Below, piece by piece: positions 1 through 7,026 of a stretch of DNA of 12,930 bases. The position numbers and the translations under genes are program-made. Positions within the stretch are counted from its first letter, which is position 1, and every line of letters starts with the position of its first letter. Location of the stretch: positions 3,328 to 16,257 of the forward strand of contig DAXO01000029.1 in NCBI GenBank assembly GCA_002506425.1, in the 5' to 3' direction. Below the pieces are notes generated by a model. It did no database searches. It saw only the letters and a program-made list of their open reading frames with translations, and had not been told where the DNA came from. The DNA comes from Methanomassiliicoccaceae archaeon UBA480. GTDB lineage: Archaea; Thermoplasmatota; Thermoplasmata; Methanomassiliicoccales; Methanomethylophilaceae.

Positions 1-1086
1 ACCGGCAAGGAGGCCAAGGAGGATTACGCTCCGTACAACCCCGTCTGTGAGAAGTGCGGAAGGTTCACCCACCCCATCTTCGATTCCTACCAGTTCCCCT
101 ATGTCGAGTACGACTGCATATGCGGGCACCATGGCAAGGCCGATATCCGCAAAGCCGAGGGCAAGCTGACATGGAGGCTCGAGTGGCCTGCCAAGTGGAT
201 CGTCTTCAACACCTCCGCCGAACCCTTCGGAAAGGACCACGCGGCTGCTGGAGGATCCTACGATTCAGGAAAGAGGATAGTCTCCGAGATCTTCGGCGGG
301 AAGGCCCCCTATCCGATACCGTATGAGTTCGTCCAGCTGAAGGGAGTGGGGCAGATGCACAAATCCCTCGGATGCCCCGTCACCGGACTCGATGCCATCA
401 ACATGACTCCGCCCGAAGTCCTGAACTACATGTTCCTGAGGGTCAACCCCTCCAGGGCCATAGACTACGATTCCGGAATGGGAATACTGGACATGGCCGA
501 CGAGTACGACAGGATCAAGCGCCTCTACTTCGGAGGCGAATGGAGCGAGTCCGAGGACAACTCCGTCAGGGCGTATGTGATCGCTCAGCACAATCATATC
601 CCTGCCAAGCTCCCTCTGCAGGTTCCGTACCGCCATCTCGTCAACATAGTCCAGATGGCCGACGACTTCGACGGCGTGATGGAGATCCTGTCCCGCACCC
701 AGGACATGTCCAAGGCCACGCAGGAGGATCTGGACAGGCTCAAGAGGAGGGTATCCTGCGTCAGATACTGGCTCAACGGATTCGCTCCAGACATGGTGAA
801 GTTCTCCATTCTGCCCGCGATACCAGCGGACATGGAGATCACCATGAATGAGAAGGTGTACTTCCAGGCGCTCGTGAAGAGGATGAACGACTGCGTGTGG
901 AACGCAGATACGATCTCGGGCATAATCTCGGATATCGCCAAGCAGCAGCCCATCGGGACCAAGGGCGCATTCAAGGCCCTGTACAAGATCCTCATCGGCA
1001 AGAGCGCTGGACCGAGGCTCGGCTCGTTCCTGGCTTCGATGGACCAGAAGTTCGTCGTCAACAGGCTGATCCAGGCATCCAGCTGA
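1..1086 (+). CDS. lysS: Class I lysyl-tRNA synthetase, C-terminal part (5' end outside window)
   Basis: The frame is open from base 1, so the N-terminus with the HIGH motif lies outside the window; 361 residues are visible. It charges tRNA-Lys with lysine in the cytoplasm. Recognisable are a CxxC/CxC cysteine cluster near fragment residues 16-40 (likely zinc-binding), the stretch WRLEWPAKWIVFN followed by an EPFGKDHAAAGGSYD segment typical of the class I enzyme, and PPEVLNYMFLRVNP...IDYDSG...DEYDR after the KMSKS region. The C-terminal half is helical and fits the anticodon-binding domain. The KMSKS-equivalent loop reads QMHKSLG (bases 352-372), which departs from the usual KMSKS-type sequence. 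The TGA stop directly abuts the stop of dph2 on the other strand. Family assignment is firm; the consequence of the altered loop is unknown. Confidence 0.93.
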   Translation, partial: TGKEAKEDYAPYNPVCEKCGRFTHPIFDSYQFPYVEYDCICGHHGKADIRKAEGKLTWRLEWPAKWIVFNTSAEPFGKDHAAAGGSYDSGKRIVSEIFGGKAPYPIPYEFVQLKGVGQMHKSLGCPVTGLDAINMTPPEVLNYMFLRVNPSRAIDYDSGMGILDMADEYDRIKRLYFGGEWSESEDNSVRAYVIAQHNHIPAKLPLQVPYRHLVNIVQMADDFDGVMEILSRTQDMSKATQEDLDRLKRRVSCVRYWLNGFAPDMVKFSILPAIPADMEITMNEKVYFQALVKRMNDCVWNADTISGIISDIAKQQPIGTKGAFKALYKILIGKSAGPRLGSFLASMDQKFVVNRLIQASS

Positions 1087-2073
1087 TCAGCCGCGGATCT
1101 GATCGAATGGATATCCCGTCCATTCCTTCAGACCGAGGGCGACCTCCAGCTCGGGAACGGTGAGCATGGGCTTGCCGTACCGGGCGGAGTCGTCCATTGC
1201 GACACGGGGGCACGCTGTGCACACATACGCATCGACGGGATAAGCCGCAAGAGAATCCGGCGTTATCTCCTCGATGACCGCGGTCACGCACCTGCGTCCG
1301 GATTCGCGTATCATCTTCTCGGCGGTTTCGGCCGCATCTTTTCTGCATTGCCCGATTTTGCTGGAGATTATCACGAGGAAGGATTCGGCCTTAGATGCGA
1401 TCTGTATCGTGCCGAACCTGCGTCTTATCATCCTGTCTCTCGATGCCGTCATGTCGGTAATCTCGCAGGTTATGGGATTGAGGACGTAGACTGGTTTCCT
1501 CGATCCGAATGCAGCGGCCAAAGGATGGAATTGTCCTTCGCCTATGTAGAGGAAGCAGTCCACCGAATCGGATACGGATTCGGCAGATGTGCAGTTGCAG
1601 CCGAGGACCTGGCCCGGATACATGATCCTGGAATCTCCTGTTCCGACGAAGGGCTCCTTCCCGATGGAACGGAGGATCCCGTCCATCTCTCCGATGAGGC
1701 CGATATACTGTATCGTCGCAAGAATCCCGATCCTGTCGGGAAGAGGCTCCAACACTTCGCGAAGACGATCCTCGTCCAGGCCGATATCGGAGCGTGCTTC
1801 GATATAGAGTACGTTATCGTCCGCCCCCATCGACGGAATCGCCGAATGACCGTAGTGGACGAGCGCATCGGCCCACCCTCTGTAATCGAAGAGGTCGCAG
1901 GCTCCGTAGCAGGGGCGACCTATTATGATGACGGACGCTCCCGTCTCACGTGCAATATAATCAGAAATCTCCGGGGCTCTGATCTTCAGACCCTCGGGAA
2001 GCTGGACGGCGACGGAGGAGAACCCTCCGGCGCCGATCCATTTCACAACCCTGTCAAGTTCCAGATCGAACAT
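1087..2073 (-). CDS. dph2: Diphthamide biosynthesis radical-SAM-like enzyme Dph2
   Basis: This 328-residue protein matches archaeal Dph2. The family binds a [4Fe-4S] cluster and cleaves S-adenosylmethionine to transfer a 3-amino-3-carboxypropyl group to a histidine of elongation factor 2, the first step of diphthamide synthesis. The three expected cluster cysteines lie in RPCYGACD (Cys55/Cys59; Cys59 is the likely ligand), GQVLGCNC (Cys159/Cys161; Cys159 likely) and VCTACPR (Cys285/Cys288; Cys288 likely). The C-terminus has the family-like pattern KPMLTVPELEVALG...W...YPFD. The ATG lies 7 bases after the rpl10e stop, so the two are probably cotranscribed; the region before the start lacks a strong Shine-Dalgarno. 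Length is normal for the archaeal homodimeric enzyme. Confidence 0.93.
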   Translation of the reverse strand: MFDLELDRVVKWIGAGGFSSVAVQLPEGLKIRAPEISDYIARETGASVIIIGRPCYGACDLFDYRGWADALVHYGHSAIPSMGADDNVLYIEARSDIGLDEDRLREVLEPLPDRIGILATIQYIGLIGEMDGILRSIGKEPFVGTGDSRIMYPGQVLGCNCTSAESVSDSVDCFLYIGEGQFHPLAAAFGSRKPVYVLNPITCEITDMTASRDRMIRRRFGTIQIASKAESFLVIISSKIGQCRKDAAETAEKMIRESGRRCVTAVIEEITPDSLAAYPVDAYVCTACPRVAMDDSARYGKPMLTVPELEVALGLKEWTGYPFDQIRG

Positions 2074-2080
2074 CTGGATT

Positions 2081-2599
2081 TCACTTGACGTATTCCTGTC
2101 CCTTGTCGACGTCTATGTAACAGGGGGACGGGAATTTCATGGAGGCTCTCCAGAGAGCATCCTTGGCGACGGCGACCTTGTCGGCGGGAACGCTGACGGT
2201 CAGGATGGCCTGGTTGCGCTCGAGCCTGGCAGCGGTTCCGACGGTCTTTCCGAATCCCTGGCGCATTCCGCTCGAGACACGGTCCGCTCCTGCTCCGGTA
2301 GCGAGCTTGTTCTCCCTCAGAACGACGTGGGGGAACGCCCTGACGACCATCTCGTAGTTGGGGGTTCCGCACTGGGCGGTGAGGACCTTGTTAGCGGCGA
2401 TACGGCCAGCCTCGATGGAGGTGTGCCTGACCTGGACCCTATTCTTCACTTTGAGGGTGAGCGTGACGGGGAACTCGGCCTGCGGGTTGCCCATGACATA
2501 CTGGCTGACCCTGCTGGCAGGAACTCCGCCCATGTACTCGCGGCGGGTGTACGCCTGTCCCTTGATCTGTCTGTACATCGATGCGGGCTTTCTTACCAT
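2081..2599 (-). CDS. rpl10e: 50S ribosomal protein L10e (uL16 family)
   Basis: The 172-residue basic protein begins MVRKPASMYRQIKGQAYTRR, the conserved start of archaeal and eukaryotic L10e (bacterial L16 relative), and continues with the family-typical stretches YMGGVPASRV, SIEAGRIAANK and GAGADRVSSGMRQGFGK. It sits near the peptidyl transferase centre and the factor-binding region of the large subunit. The start is set by a good Shine-Dalgarno, AGGTGG (complement of 2605-2610), five bases before the ATG, and by a TATA box further upstream. It is followed closely by dph2, which is a sensible translation-related partner because diphthamide modifies EF-2. Length and sequence look complete. Confidence 0.97.
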   Translation of the reverse strand: MVRKPASMYRQIKGQAYTRREYMGGVPASRVSQYVMGNPQAEFPVTLTLKVKNRVQVRHTSIEAGRIAANKVLTAQCGTPNYEMVVRAFPHVVLRENKLATGAGADRVSSGMRQGFGKTVGTAARLERNQAILTVSVPADKVAVAKDALWRASMKFPSPCYIDVDKGQEYVK

Positions 2600-2655
2600 T
2601 TAAACCACCTGATTGTGAGTTGAATCGGAACCGCAAGGCTCCGTAGATAAACGAG

Positions 2656-2678
2656 CCGATATCGGTTACTCTTATAAT
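2656..2678 (-). promoter_or_regulatory. Promoter of rpl10e-dph2 with embedded palindrome
   Basis: On the minus strand ATTATAAG (complement of 2671-2678) is a TATA-box candidate preceded by an A-rich CGAAACC stretch that could serve as a BRE. The expected transcription start is around 2645-2652, giving a leader of about 50 bases that carries the rpl10e ribosome-binding site. A perfect 10-base palindrome, CCGATATCGG (2656-2665), lies between the TATA box and the expected start and could bind a regulator. Confidence 0.5.
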
Positions 2679-2770
2679 GGTTTCGTTTGGTCCCGGCTTC
2701 CTTGCCCTCCTTTCCATTCTCTCTATAAGGAAAAGGTGTCGGATTCCGGGTCGCCGGAGTTCGACGATAG

Positions 2771-2778
2771 TATAAATT
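2771..2778 (+). promoter_or_regulatory. TATA box for the 2802 gene, apparently leaderless
   Basis: TATAAATT lies 31 bases (first T to A) before the ATG at 2802, so the predicted transcription start falls at or within a few bases of the start codon. No Shine-Dalgarno precedes that ATG. This argues against the longer in-frame GTG start at 2736, which would place the TATA box inside the coding region. Confidence 0.6.
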
Positions 2779-2801
2779 GGTCCATCAGATATGCGCACCC
2801 G

Positions 2802-3791
2802 ATGCAGCAGTTCGATTTCAAGGTCGTAAATGCCGAGGATCCGGAAGGCGAGGTCCCCGTCAAGGTGGCGGGACAGATCATGGTTGACGTTCAGAACCTC
2901 CTCTCGGACATAGGGGAGCTCATGGTCCGCCAGGAGCTTAGGACCCAGGGGCTGCTGCCGGATGGGATAAAGTCCCGTTTCTCCCTCAAGATGAAGGGAC
3001 AGGGCACTGCGGCAGGTCCGAAAAGAGACAGCATGCTTCTGGAGGATGCCCTCGCCCAGCTCTGCGCAGAGCTGGACCGTGCCAACCTGATGTCATCGAC
3101 GCCTTCCGAGGTCAGCAACCATATCGAGGCCGCAGGACGCAGGAAGATAGCCTCGGACATGCTTGCATTGGCCGATCATCTCGACGGATACGTCATGACA
3201 TACGGTCAGAGGGGATCCCTTCGTAAGTTCCGCATGAACGCTCGCAGATCTCTCGAGAAGGAGTCGGCTGGGGATGTCGCGCCCATTCAGAGCGCGATCA
3301 TCGGCGTCCTCTCCCGCGACCCCGTCCATGCCAGTCGCTGGATCGTGAGCAACGGTTCAGATTCGCTGCAGGCATCGTTCGCCGACGGCATCTCCCGTGA
3401 CGAGATAGCATCCTATGCGGGTGCCGGCCCGGTCATCGCCGTGGGGTCGGCTGTTCTCGACGGTTCCGGCAACGCCGTCGCGATGAAGGACATCACCGCC
3501 TGCTACGATTTCCCCCAGGTGAGGTTCCATAGGATCGTCACGAACGACAGGGATCTGTCTCTGCTGTGCCCCGTGACGGCCGATATAGGATTCGATAGAG
3601 CCGGCGGATCATGGAGCCTTTCCAACGACGATCTCGGCATCAGCATATCCAAGCCTTCCTGGGACGAGGCGGTTCTGGCGTTCCATGAGTACTTCATGTT
3701 CCTCTGGGAGACGTATGCGGAGGCCGAGGACGAGTTCGAGGGCGAGGAGAAGGAGATAAGCGACCTTTTGAAGTCCTACGCGTTCCCATGA
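2802..3791 (+). CDS. Uncharacterised 329-residue acidic protein
   Basis: I do not recognise this family. The frame could open at GTG 2736, but a TATA box at 2771-2778 makes ATG 2802 (protein start MQQFDFKVVNAEDPEGE) the better start. The N-terminal third (about residues 18-75) looks helical with an alternating hydrophobic pattern (VAGQIMVDVQNLLSDIGELMV); the middle (about 75-160) is helical and moderately basic; residues about 180-290 look like a beta-rich domain with many Gly, Asp and Ser; the end is a Trp- and Glu-rich helix (WDEAVLAFHEYFMFLWETY followed by an acidic run). There is no signal peptide, transmembrane segment or obvious catalytic motif. It is transcribed from its own promoter, divergent from rpl10e and ahead of rnp4. 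Coding potential is supported by codon use and length, not by homology I can name. Confidence 0.8.
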   Translation: MQQFDFKVVNAEDPEGEVPVKVAGQIMVDVQNLLSDIGELMVRQELRTQGLLPDGIKSRFSLKMKGQGTAAGPKRDSMLLEDALAQLCAELDRANLMSSTPSEVSNHIEAAGRRKIASDMLALADHLDGYVMTYGQRGSLRKFRMNARRSLEKESAGDVAPIQSAIIGVLSRDPVHASRWIVSNGSDSLQASFADGISRDEIASYAGAGPVIAVGSAVLDGSGNAVAMKDITACYDFPQVRFHRIVTNDRDLSLLCPVTADIGFDRAGGSWSLSNDDLGISISKPSWDEAVLAFHEYFMFLWETYAEAEDEFEGEEKEISDLLKSYAFP

Positions 3792-3829
3792 GCCCGCGAT
3801 CGATGCCAGCCCTGTGCGGATGACATAGG

Positions 3830-3868
3830 TTTAATAATGCGCGCTCGATGGTGCGGACAGAGCACCAT
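3830..3868 (+). promoter_or_regulatory. Promoter of rnp4 with inverted repeat over the start codon
   Basis: TTTAATAA (3830-3837) is a TATA-box candidate about 30-37 bases before the ATG at 3867, so the leader is very short or absent. A perfect 7-base inverted repeat, ATGGTGC (3848-3854) and GCACCAT (3862-3868), separated by 7 bases, spans the predicted transcription start and includes the first two bases of the start codon. It could be a DNA operator or, if transcription starts upstream of it, a hairpin masking the start. Confidence 0.45.
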
Positions 3869-4358
3869 GGGGAAGAGGCGCGTCTCGCAGAATATCGTCG
3901 AGAGCATCGGAGAGGAACGCATTTCCAGGCTGCTGGAGCTGGCCTGCGAGGCTGTTCGTGCCGGCAGGATCGACTATGCACGCCGCTATGTGGATCTCGC
4001 CTGCAGGATATCCGGAAAGACCCGCGTCCCTATGCCGAAGGGGCAGCCGTTCTGCAGCGGATGCCTTGTCCCCCTGCTTCCCGGAGTCAACTGCCGGATA
4101 AGGGTCGACGGGCACATGGTGCGCACAACGTGCGGATGCTGCGGCAGGATTGCGCGCAGGCCGTACATCAGGGAGCAATCACATGAGCGAAAAGGACGCC
4201 AGAAAGGAGCTGATGAGGCGCGCCAACGACCTCGATGCCACCGTCAGGGTGGGCAAGGACGGACTCGACCAGGGTCTGTTCGACGAGGTATCGGCGCAGC
4301 TCAAGAAGAACCGCCTGATCAAGGCCAAGGTGCTCTCCAATTCGGATGGCGATGCTAA
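3867..4358 (+). CDS. rnp4: RNase P protein component 4 (Rpp21/Rpr2 family) with abnormal C-terminal overrun
   Basis: The first ~104 residues match archaeal Rnp4, a zinc-ribbon protein subunit of RNase P that helps mature tRNA 5' ends. They show two N-terminal basic helices (SRLLELACEAVRAGRIDYARRYVDLACRIS), then the zinc site CSGC (Cys63, Cys66) and CGCC (Cys89, Cys92), ending in the family-typical RRPYIRE. The start MGKRRVSQNI fits the TATA position; an upstream in-frame ATG at 3837 overlaps the TATA box. The frame does not stop there: it continues another ~59 residues to a TAA at 4356, overlapping yhbY by 176 bases in another frame and producing an Arg/Gln/Gly-rich tail unlike the family. 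One extra base near 4175 would end it at the TGA at 4184-4186, overlapping the yhbY ATG as ATGA. The core assignment is firm; the last third is doubtful. Confidence 0.8.
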   Translation: MGKRRVSQNIVESIGEERISRLLELACEAVRAGRIDYARRYVDLACRISGKTRVPMPKGQPFCSGCLVPLLPGVNCRIRVDGHMVRTTCGCCGRIARRPYIREQSHERKGRQKGADEARQRPRCHRQGGQGRTRPGSVRRGIGAAQEEPPDQGQGALQFGWRC

Positions 4359-4476
4359 AGAGGCCGCCGCCGCGATCGAGGAGGCGACCGGATGCGTCGT
4401 CGTTGACGTCCGCGGAGGAGTGATGGTCCTTACAGACAAGAGGACCTGGACATCGCTCTGCCAGAAGAAGTTCTGA
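4183..4476 (+). CDS. CRS1-YhbY domain RNA-binding protein
   Basis: The 97-residue protein is a single CRS1/YhbY (KH-like) domain: an N-terminal helix, the strand and GxxG-type loop VRVGKDGLDQG, the helix LFDEVSAQLKKNRLIKAKVL, a second helix rich in Ala and Glu, and the final strands CVVVDVRGGVMVLTDKR. Bacterial YhbY associates with pre-50S ribosomes, so a ribosome-assembly or RNA-chaperone role is likely but not shown for archaea. A longer in-frame start at 4150 exists, but ATG 4183 (MSEKDARKEL) is preferred: it is preceded by GGGAG and begins right at the family domain. It lies between rnp4 and serS and is probably cotranscribed with both. Confidence 0.88.
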   Translation: MSEKDARKELMRRANDLDATVRVGKDGLDQGLFDEVSAQLKKNRLIKAKVLSNSDGDAKEAAAAIEEATGCVVVDVRGGVMVLTDKRTWTSLCQKKF

Positions 4477-4497
4477 GGTTCTTTCGGGGGAATAACG

Positions 4498-5772
4498 ATG
4501 CTTGACGTGAACGTCATCAGATCAGAGCCTGACATGATCAGGACTATGCTCAGGAACAGGAACAAGGATGAAGCCATCCTCGACCGCTTCCTGGAGGCAG
4601 ACGGCGAGTGGAGATCGCTCACCGACGAGAACAACCGCCTGAGGCAGGTTCGCAACGAGGTCTCCCTGCAGATCTCCAAGATGCCGAAGGGAGAGGAGAA
4701 GGAGTCGAAGATCGCCGAGATGAGGGAGGTCTCTGACAAGATCAAGGCCAACGACGACAGGATGGCCGAGCTCGAGGCGATACGCACCGACTGCGTCCTC
4801 AACATCCCCAACATCCCCGCGGCCGACGTCCCCATAGGCAAGGACGACACCGAGAACGTCGTCGTCTACGAGGCCGGAAGGAAGAGGGTGTTCGATTTCA
4901 CCCCCAAGCAGCACTTCGAGATCGCCGAGGACCTGGATATCATCGACTTCGACAGAGGCGTGAAGGTCGCCGGAAGCGGATTCTACTGCCTCAAGGGCGA
5001 CGGCGCAAGGCTCGAGAGGGCCCTCATCAACTTCTTCCTCGACACCCATCAGGACCAGGGCTACACCGAGCTCTTCCCCCCTGTGGTCGTCAACAAGAAC
5101 GCCGTCATCGGAACCGGGCAGTACCCCAACCTCAAGGACGACATGTACTACCTCGAGAGGGACGACATGTTCCTCAACCCGACCGCGGAGGTTCCGATCA
5201 CCAACCTGCTCCAGGACGAGATCCTGGATGTCAAGGACCTCCCGATCTACTACACCGCATACCTCCCCTCGTTCAGGAGGGAGGTCGGGAAGCACGCCGA
5301 TACCAGGGGGATCATAAGGGTCCACGAGTTCAACAAGGTCGAGATGGTCAACTTCGTGAAGCCCGAGGATTCCGCCGCCAGGCTGGAGGAGCTCAGGAAG
5401 AACGCGGAGGATCTCATCAACGCGCTCGATCTCCCCTACAGGGTGCTCCTGCTGTGCACCGGAGACATGAGCTTCTCATGCAACAAGTGCTATGATCTGG
5501 AGCTCTACGCACCCGGAAAGGATGCGTACCTCGAGGCATCGTCCTGCTCCAACTTCGGAGATTTCCAGGCCCGCAGGGCGAGGATCAAGTTCAGGCGCGA
5601 GCCCCACCTCAAGAGCGAGTTCGTGCACACCCTCAACGGATCCGGTCTCGCCCTTCCGAGGACCATGGTCGCGATCCTCGAGAACTACCAGAACAAGGAC
5701 GGCACCGTCACCATCCCCGAGGTGCTCAGGCCCTACATGCGCGGTCAGGAAGTAATCGACCGCCACAACTGA
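4498..5772 (+). CDS. serS: Seryl-tRNA synthetase (common, bacterial-type class II)
   Basis: The full-length 424-residue enzyme charges tRNA-Ser, and tRNA-Sec where present, with serine. Residues about 25-100 form the long antiparallel coiled coil that grips the tRNA extra arm. The catalytic class II core follows: motif 1 around ERALINFFLDTHQDQGYTELFPP (172-195), the serine-binding TAE (229-231), motif 2 SFRRE...RGIIRVHEFNKVEM (258-283) and motif 3 GSGLALPRTMVAILENYQ (381-398). It is the ordinary type, not the divergent zinc-dependent SerRS of some methanogens. Only 21 bases separate it from yhbY and contain a GGGGG element near the ATG, supporting cotranscription. The TGA is followed by a GC-rich hairpin and further on by a T6 run. 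Confidence 0.97.
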   Translation: MLDVNVIRSEPDMIRTMLRNRNKDEAILDRFLEADGEWRSLTDENNRLRQVRNEVSLQISKMPKGEEKESKIAEMREVSDKIKANDDRMAELEAIRTDCVLNIPNIPAADVPIGKDDTENVVVYEAGRKRVFDFTPKQHFEIAEDLDIIDFDRGVKVAGSGFYCLKGDGARLERALINFFLDTHQDQGYTELFPPVVVNKNAVIGTGQYPNLKDDMYYLERDDMFLNPTAEVPITNLLQDEILDVKDLPIYYTAYLPSFRREVGKHADTRGIIRVHEFNKVEMVNFVKPEDSAARLEELRKNAEDLINALDLPYRVLLLCTGDMSFSCNKCYDLELYAPGKDAYLEASSCSNFGDFQARRARIKFRREPHLKSEFVHTLNGSGLALPRTMVAILENYQNKDGTVTIPEVLRPYMRGQEVIDRHN

Positions 5773-7023
5773 GGCCCCCTTCCCCGGCTCATGCCGGGGA
5801 CGGTCCGCCGGGATGGGAGGCGCGATCTCCCGCTTGGGCGGGCCGGGGCCGGTTTTTTCGAATATCCATAGAAGAGGACATCGGATCCGCATGCGGTCGA
5901 AGTCCTCGAGCAGACGCTTCGCGCCTATCCCGTCGCCCTTCTCGATGAGTTTGTCGCGGATGCTGCGCTCCCCTTCAAGCAAAGTGTTGGATGTTATCCC
6001 GTAGCGTCTCGATATGAACGCCTCCATGTAGGCGCCCATGTGGTCGCAGGCCTTCAGATCGCTTCCGTTCCTCTCACCGAAGCCGGGGATGTCGATATCA
6101 GTGAACGGGCTGTAGACCATCGTTCTGAATTCGTCGCGCCAGTCCTCTCTGAGGAGAGGCATGATCTTCGATTCGACCAGGTCCTTCTCGTACTCCTCGA
6201 GGATGGCGCTCAGGCCGTCGACGCTCGTCTTGATGGGTGTTATGACGTCCTTCGTCAGGACCTCGGGCAGATCGTGGAACAGGCCCGTGTAGAAGTCATT
6301 GTATATCCTCCTCCCCGAAGCGCCGCAGTCGAGGTCGTGCAGGAACATCATGTTGGCCACGAGGAGCGAATGGCCCAGAACCGTGGTGCGCGGGATGCGC
6401 GGGGTCCTGGCCCAGCGCTGCTGGAACCGCAGCTGCCCGATGAGGTCCACGAAGTTGAACGTGTTCCCAGCGGTCTTGAACTCCTTCACTCCGACCAGGT
6501 CGCCGTGCTGCTCGATCTGCTCCTCGATCTCCCGGCGGGTCTGCTCAATACCGTAGAGGGAGCGGTTGGAATCGTATATCAGGTTGAACTCCCAGCGCGT
6601 GGCGAGATAGTGCGCCGCACGGATTATCCTGTCCTCCTCGGAGTCCTTCTCGGATTCCAGGTATCCTATGAGCCTGTCTCTGAACCCGGCGTCGGATCCC
6701 GGAACCAGACGGTCGTATTCGGAGAGGACGAACTCGTTCACGGGGCCGCTGCGCTCCGAGGCTATGCGGTGGAACACCTGGGGCTTCAGATCCGTCAATA
6801 CCGATCTCTGGATGAACGAGAAGAGGGTGTGCTCTATCACCGTTCTCCATTCCACACTGCGGCCGGCCGATTCCTCGAACTTGCCGAGGACCCAGGCTAT
6901 GGAGGCCTTGTGGGCCTGCTTGTCCAGCTCCGTCAGCTCGACCGGCCTCATGTGGTCGTTCCACCTGTTCATGTTGGCCGTGTTGAACATCAGGTAAAGG
7001 ATGTCGGCGTTCAGAGCGGGCAT
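5476..7023 (-). CDS. HD-domain phosphohydrolase (YfbR-like) with 3' overrun into serS
   Basis: The open frame is 515 residues. The recognisable metal-dependent HD domain lies at about residues 190-345: His218 (GHSLLVANMMFLHDL), His250-Asp251 in LFHDLPEVLTKDVITPIK, then SDLKACDHMGAYMEAF with a likely distal ligand at Asp322 or Asp327. HDLPE...D.ITP is characteristic of the YfbR-like nucleotidase branch. An N-terminal half (about 25-180) is helical and carries EHTLFSFIQRSVLTD. Substrate is unknown. The start has a good GAGGTGAG ribosome site and lies 3 bases after the membrane-protein stop. Sequence after about residue 390 (FEKTGPGPPK onward) looks non-native: it is Pro/Arg-rich, crosses the intergenic hairpin, and its last 98 codons are antisense to serS. 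A one-base change in the A6 run (T6 at 5853-5858) would end it at 5789 instead. Confidence 0.8.
   Translation of the reverse strand: MPALNADILYLMFNTANMNRWNDHMRPVELTELDKQAHKASIAWVLGKFEESAGRSVEWRTVIEHTLFSFIQRSVLTDLKPQVFHRIASERSGPVNEFVLSEYDRLVPGSDAGFRDRLIGYLESEKDSEEDRIIRAAHYLATRWEFNLIYDSNRSLYGIEQTRREIEEQIEQHGDLVGVKEFKTAGNTFNFVDLIGQLRFQQRWARTPRIPRTTVLGHSLLVANMMFLHDLDCGASGRRIYNDFYTGLFHDLPEVLTKDVITPIKTSVDGLSAILEEYEKDLVESKIMPLLREDWRDEFRTMVYSPFTDIDIPGFGERNGSDLKACDHMGAYMEAFISRRYGITSNTLLEGERSIRDKLIEKGDGIGAKRLLEDFDRMRIRCPLLWIFEKTGPGPPKREIAPPIPADRPRHEPGKGASVVAVDYFLTAHVGPEHLGDGDGAVLVLVVLEDRDHGPRKGETGSVEGVHELALEVGLAPELDPRPAGLEISEVGAGRCLEVRILSGCVELQIIALVA
5782..5858 (+). terminator. Hairpin and T-tract after serS
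   Basis: A perfect 7-base-pair hairpin, CCCCGGC-TCAT-GCCGGGG (5782-5799), lies ten bases after the serS stop. It has no adjacent T-run, but a T6 tract (5853-5858) follows a second GC-rich stretch. Archaeal termination depends mainly on T-tracts, so the T6 is the likelier stop site for serS transcripts. The region also falls under the 3' end of the opposing HD gene. Confidence 0.5.
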
Positions 7024-7026
7024 GGC

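Noticed and set aside
1348..2088. Plus-strand open frame opposite dph2
   Set aside because: Antisense shadow of dph2, which has all its conserved cysteine motifs.
3837..3866. Upstream ATG for rnp4 at 3837
   Set aside because: It overlaps the TATA box, and the family's N-terminus begins at MGKRR (3867).
4522..5325. Long minus-strand open frame (267 codons) within serS
   Set aside because: It is the antisense shadow of a GC-rich, certain serS gene; its product is a Val/Leu/Asp-rich low-complexity sequence with no domain or start signal.
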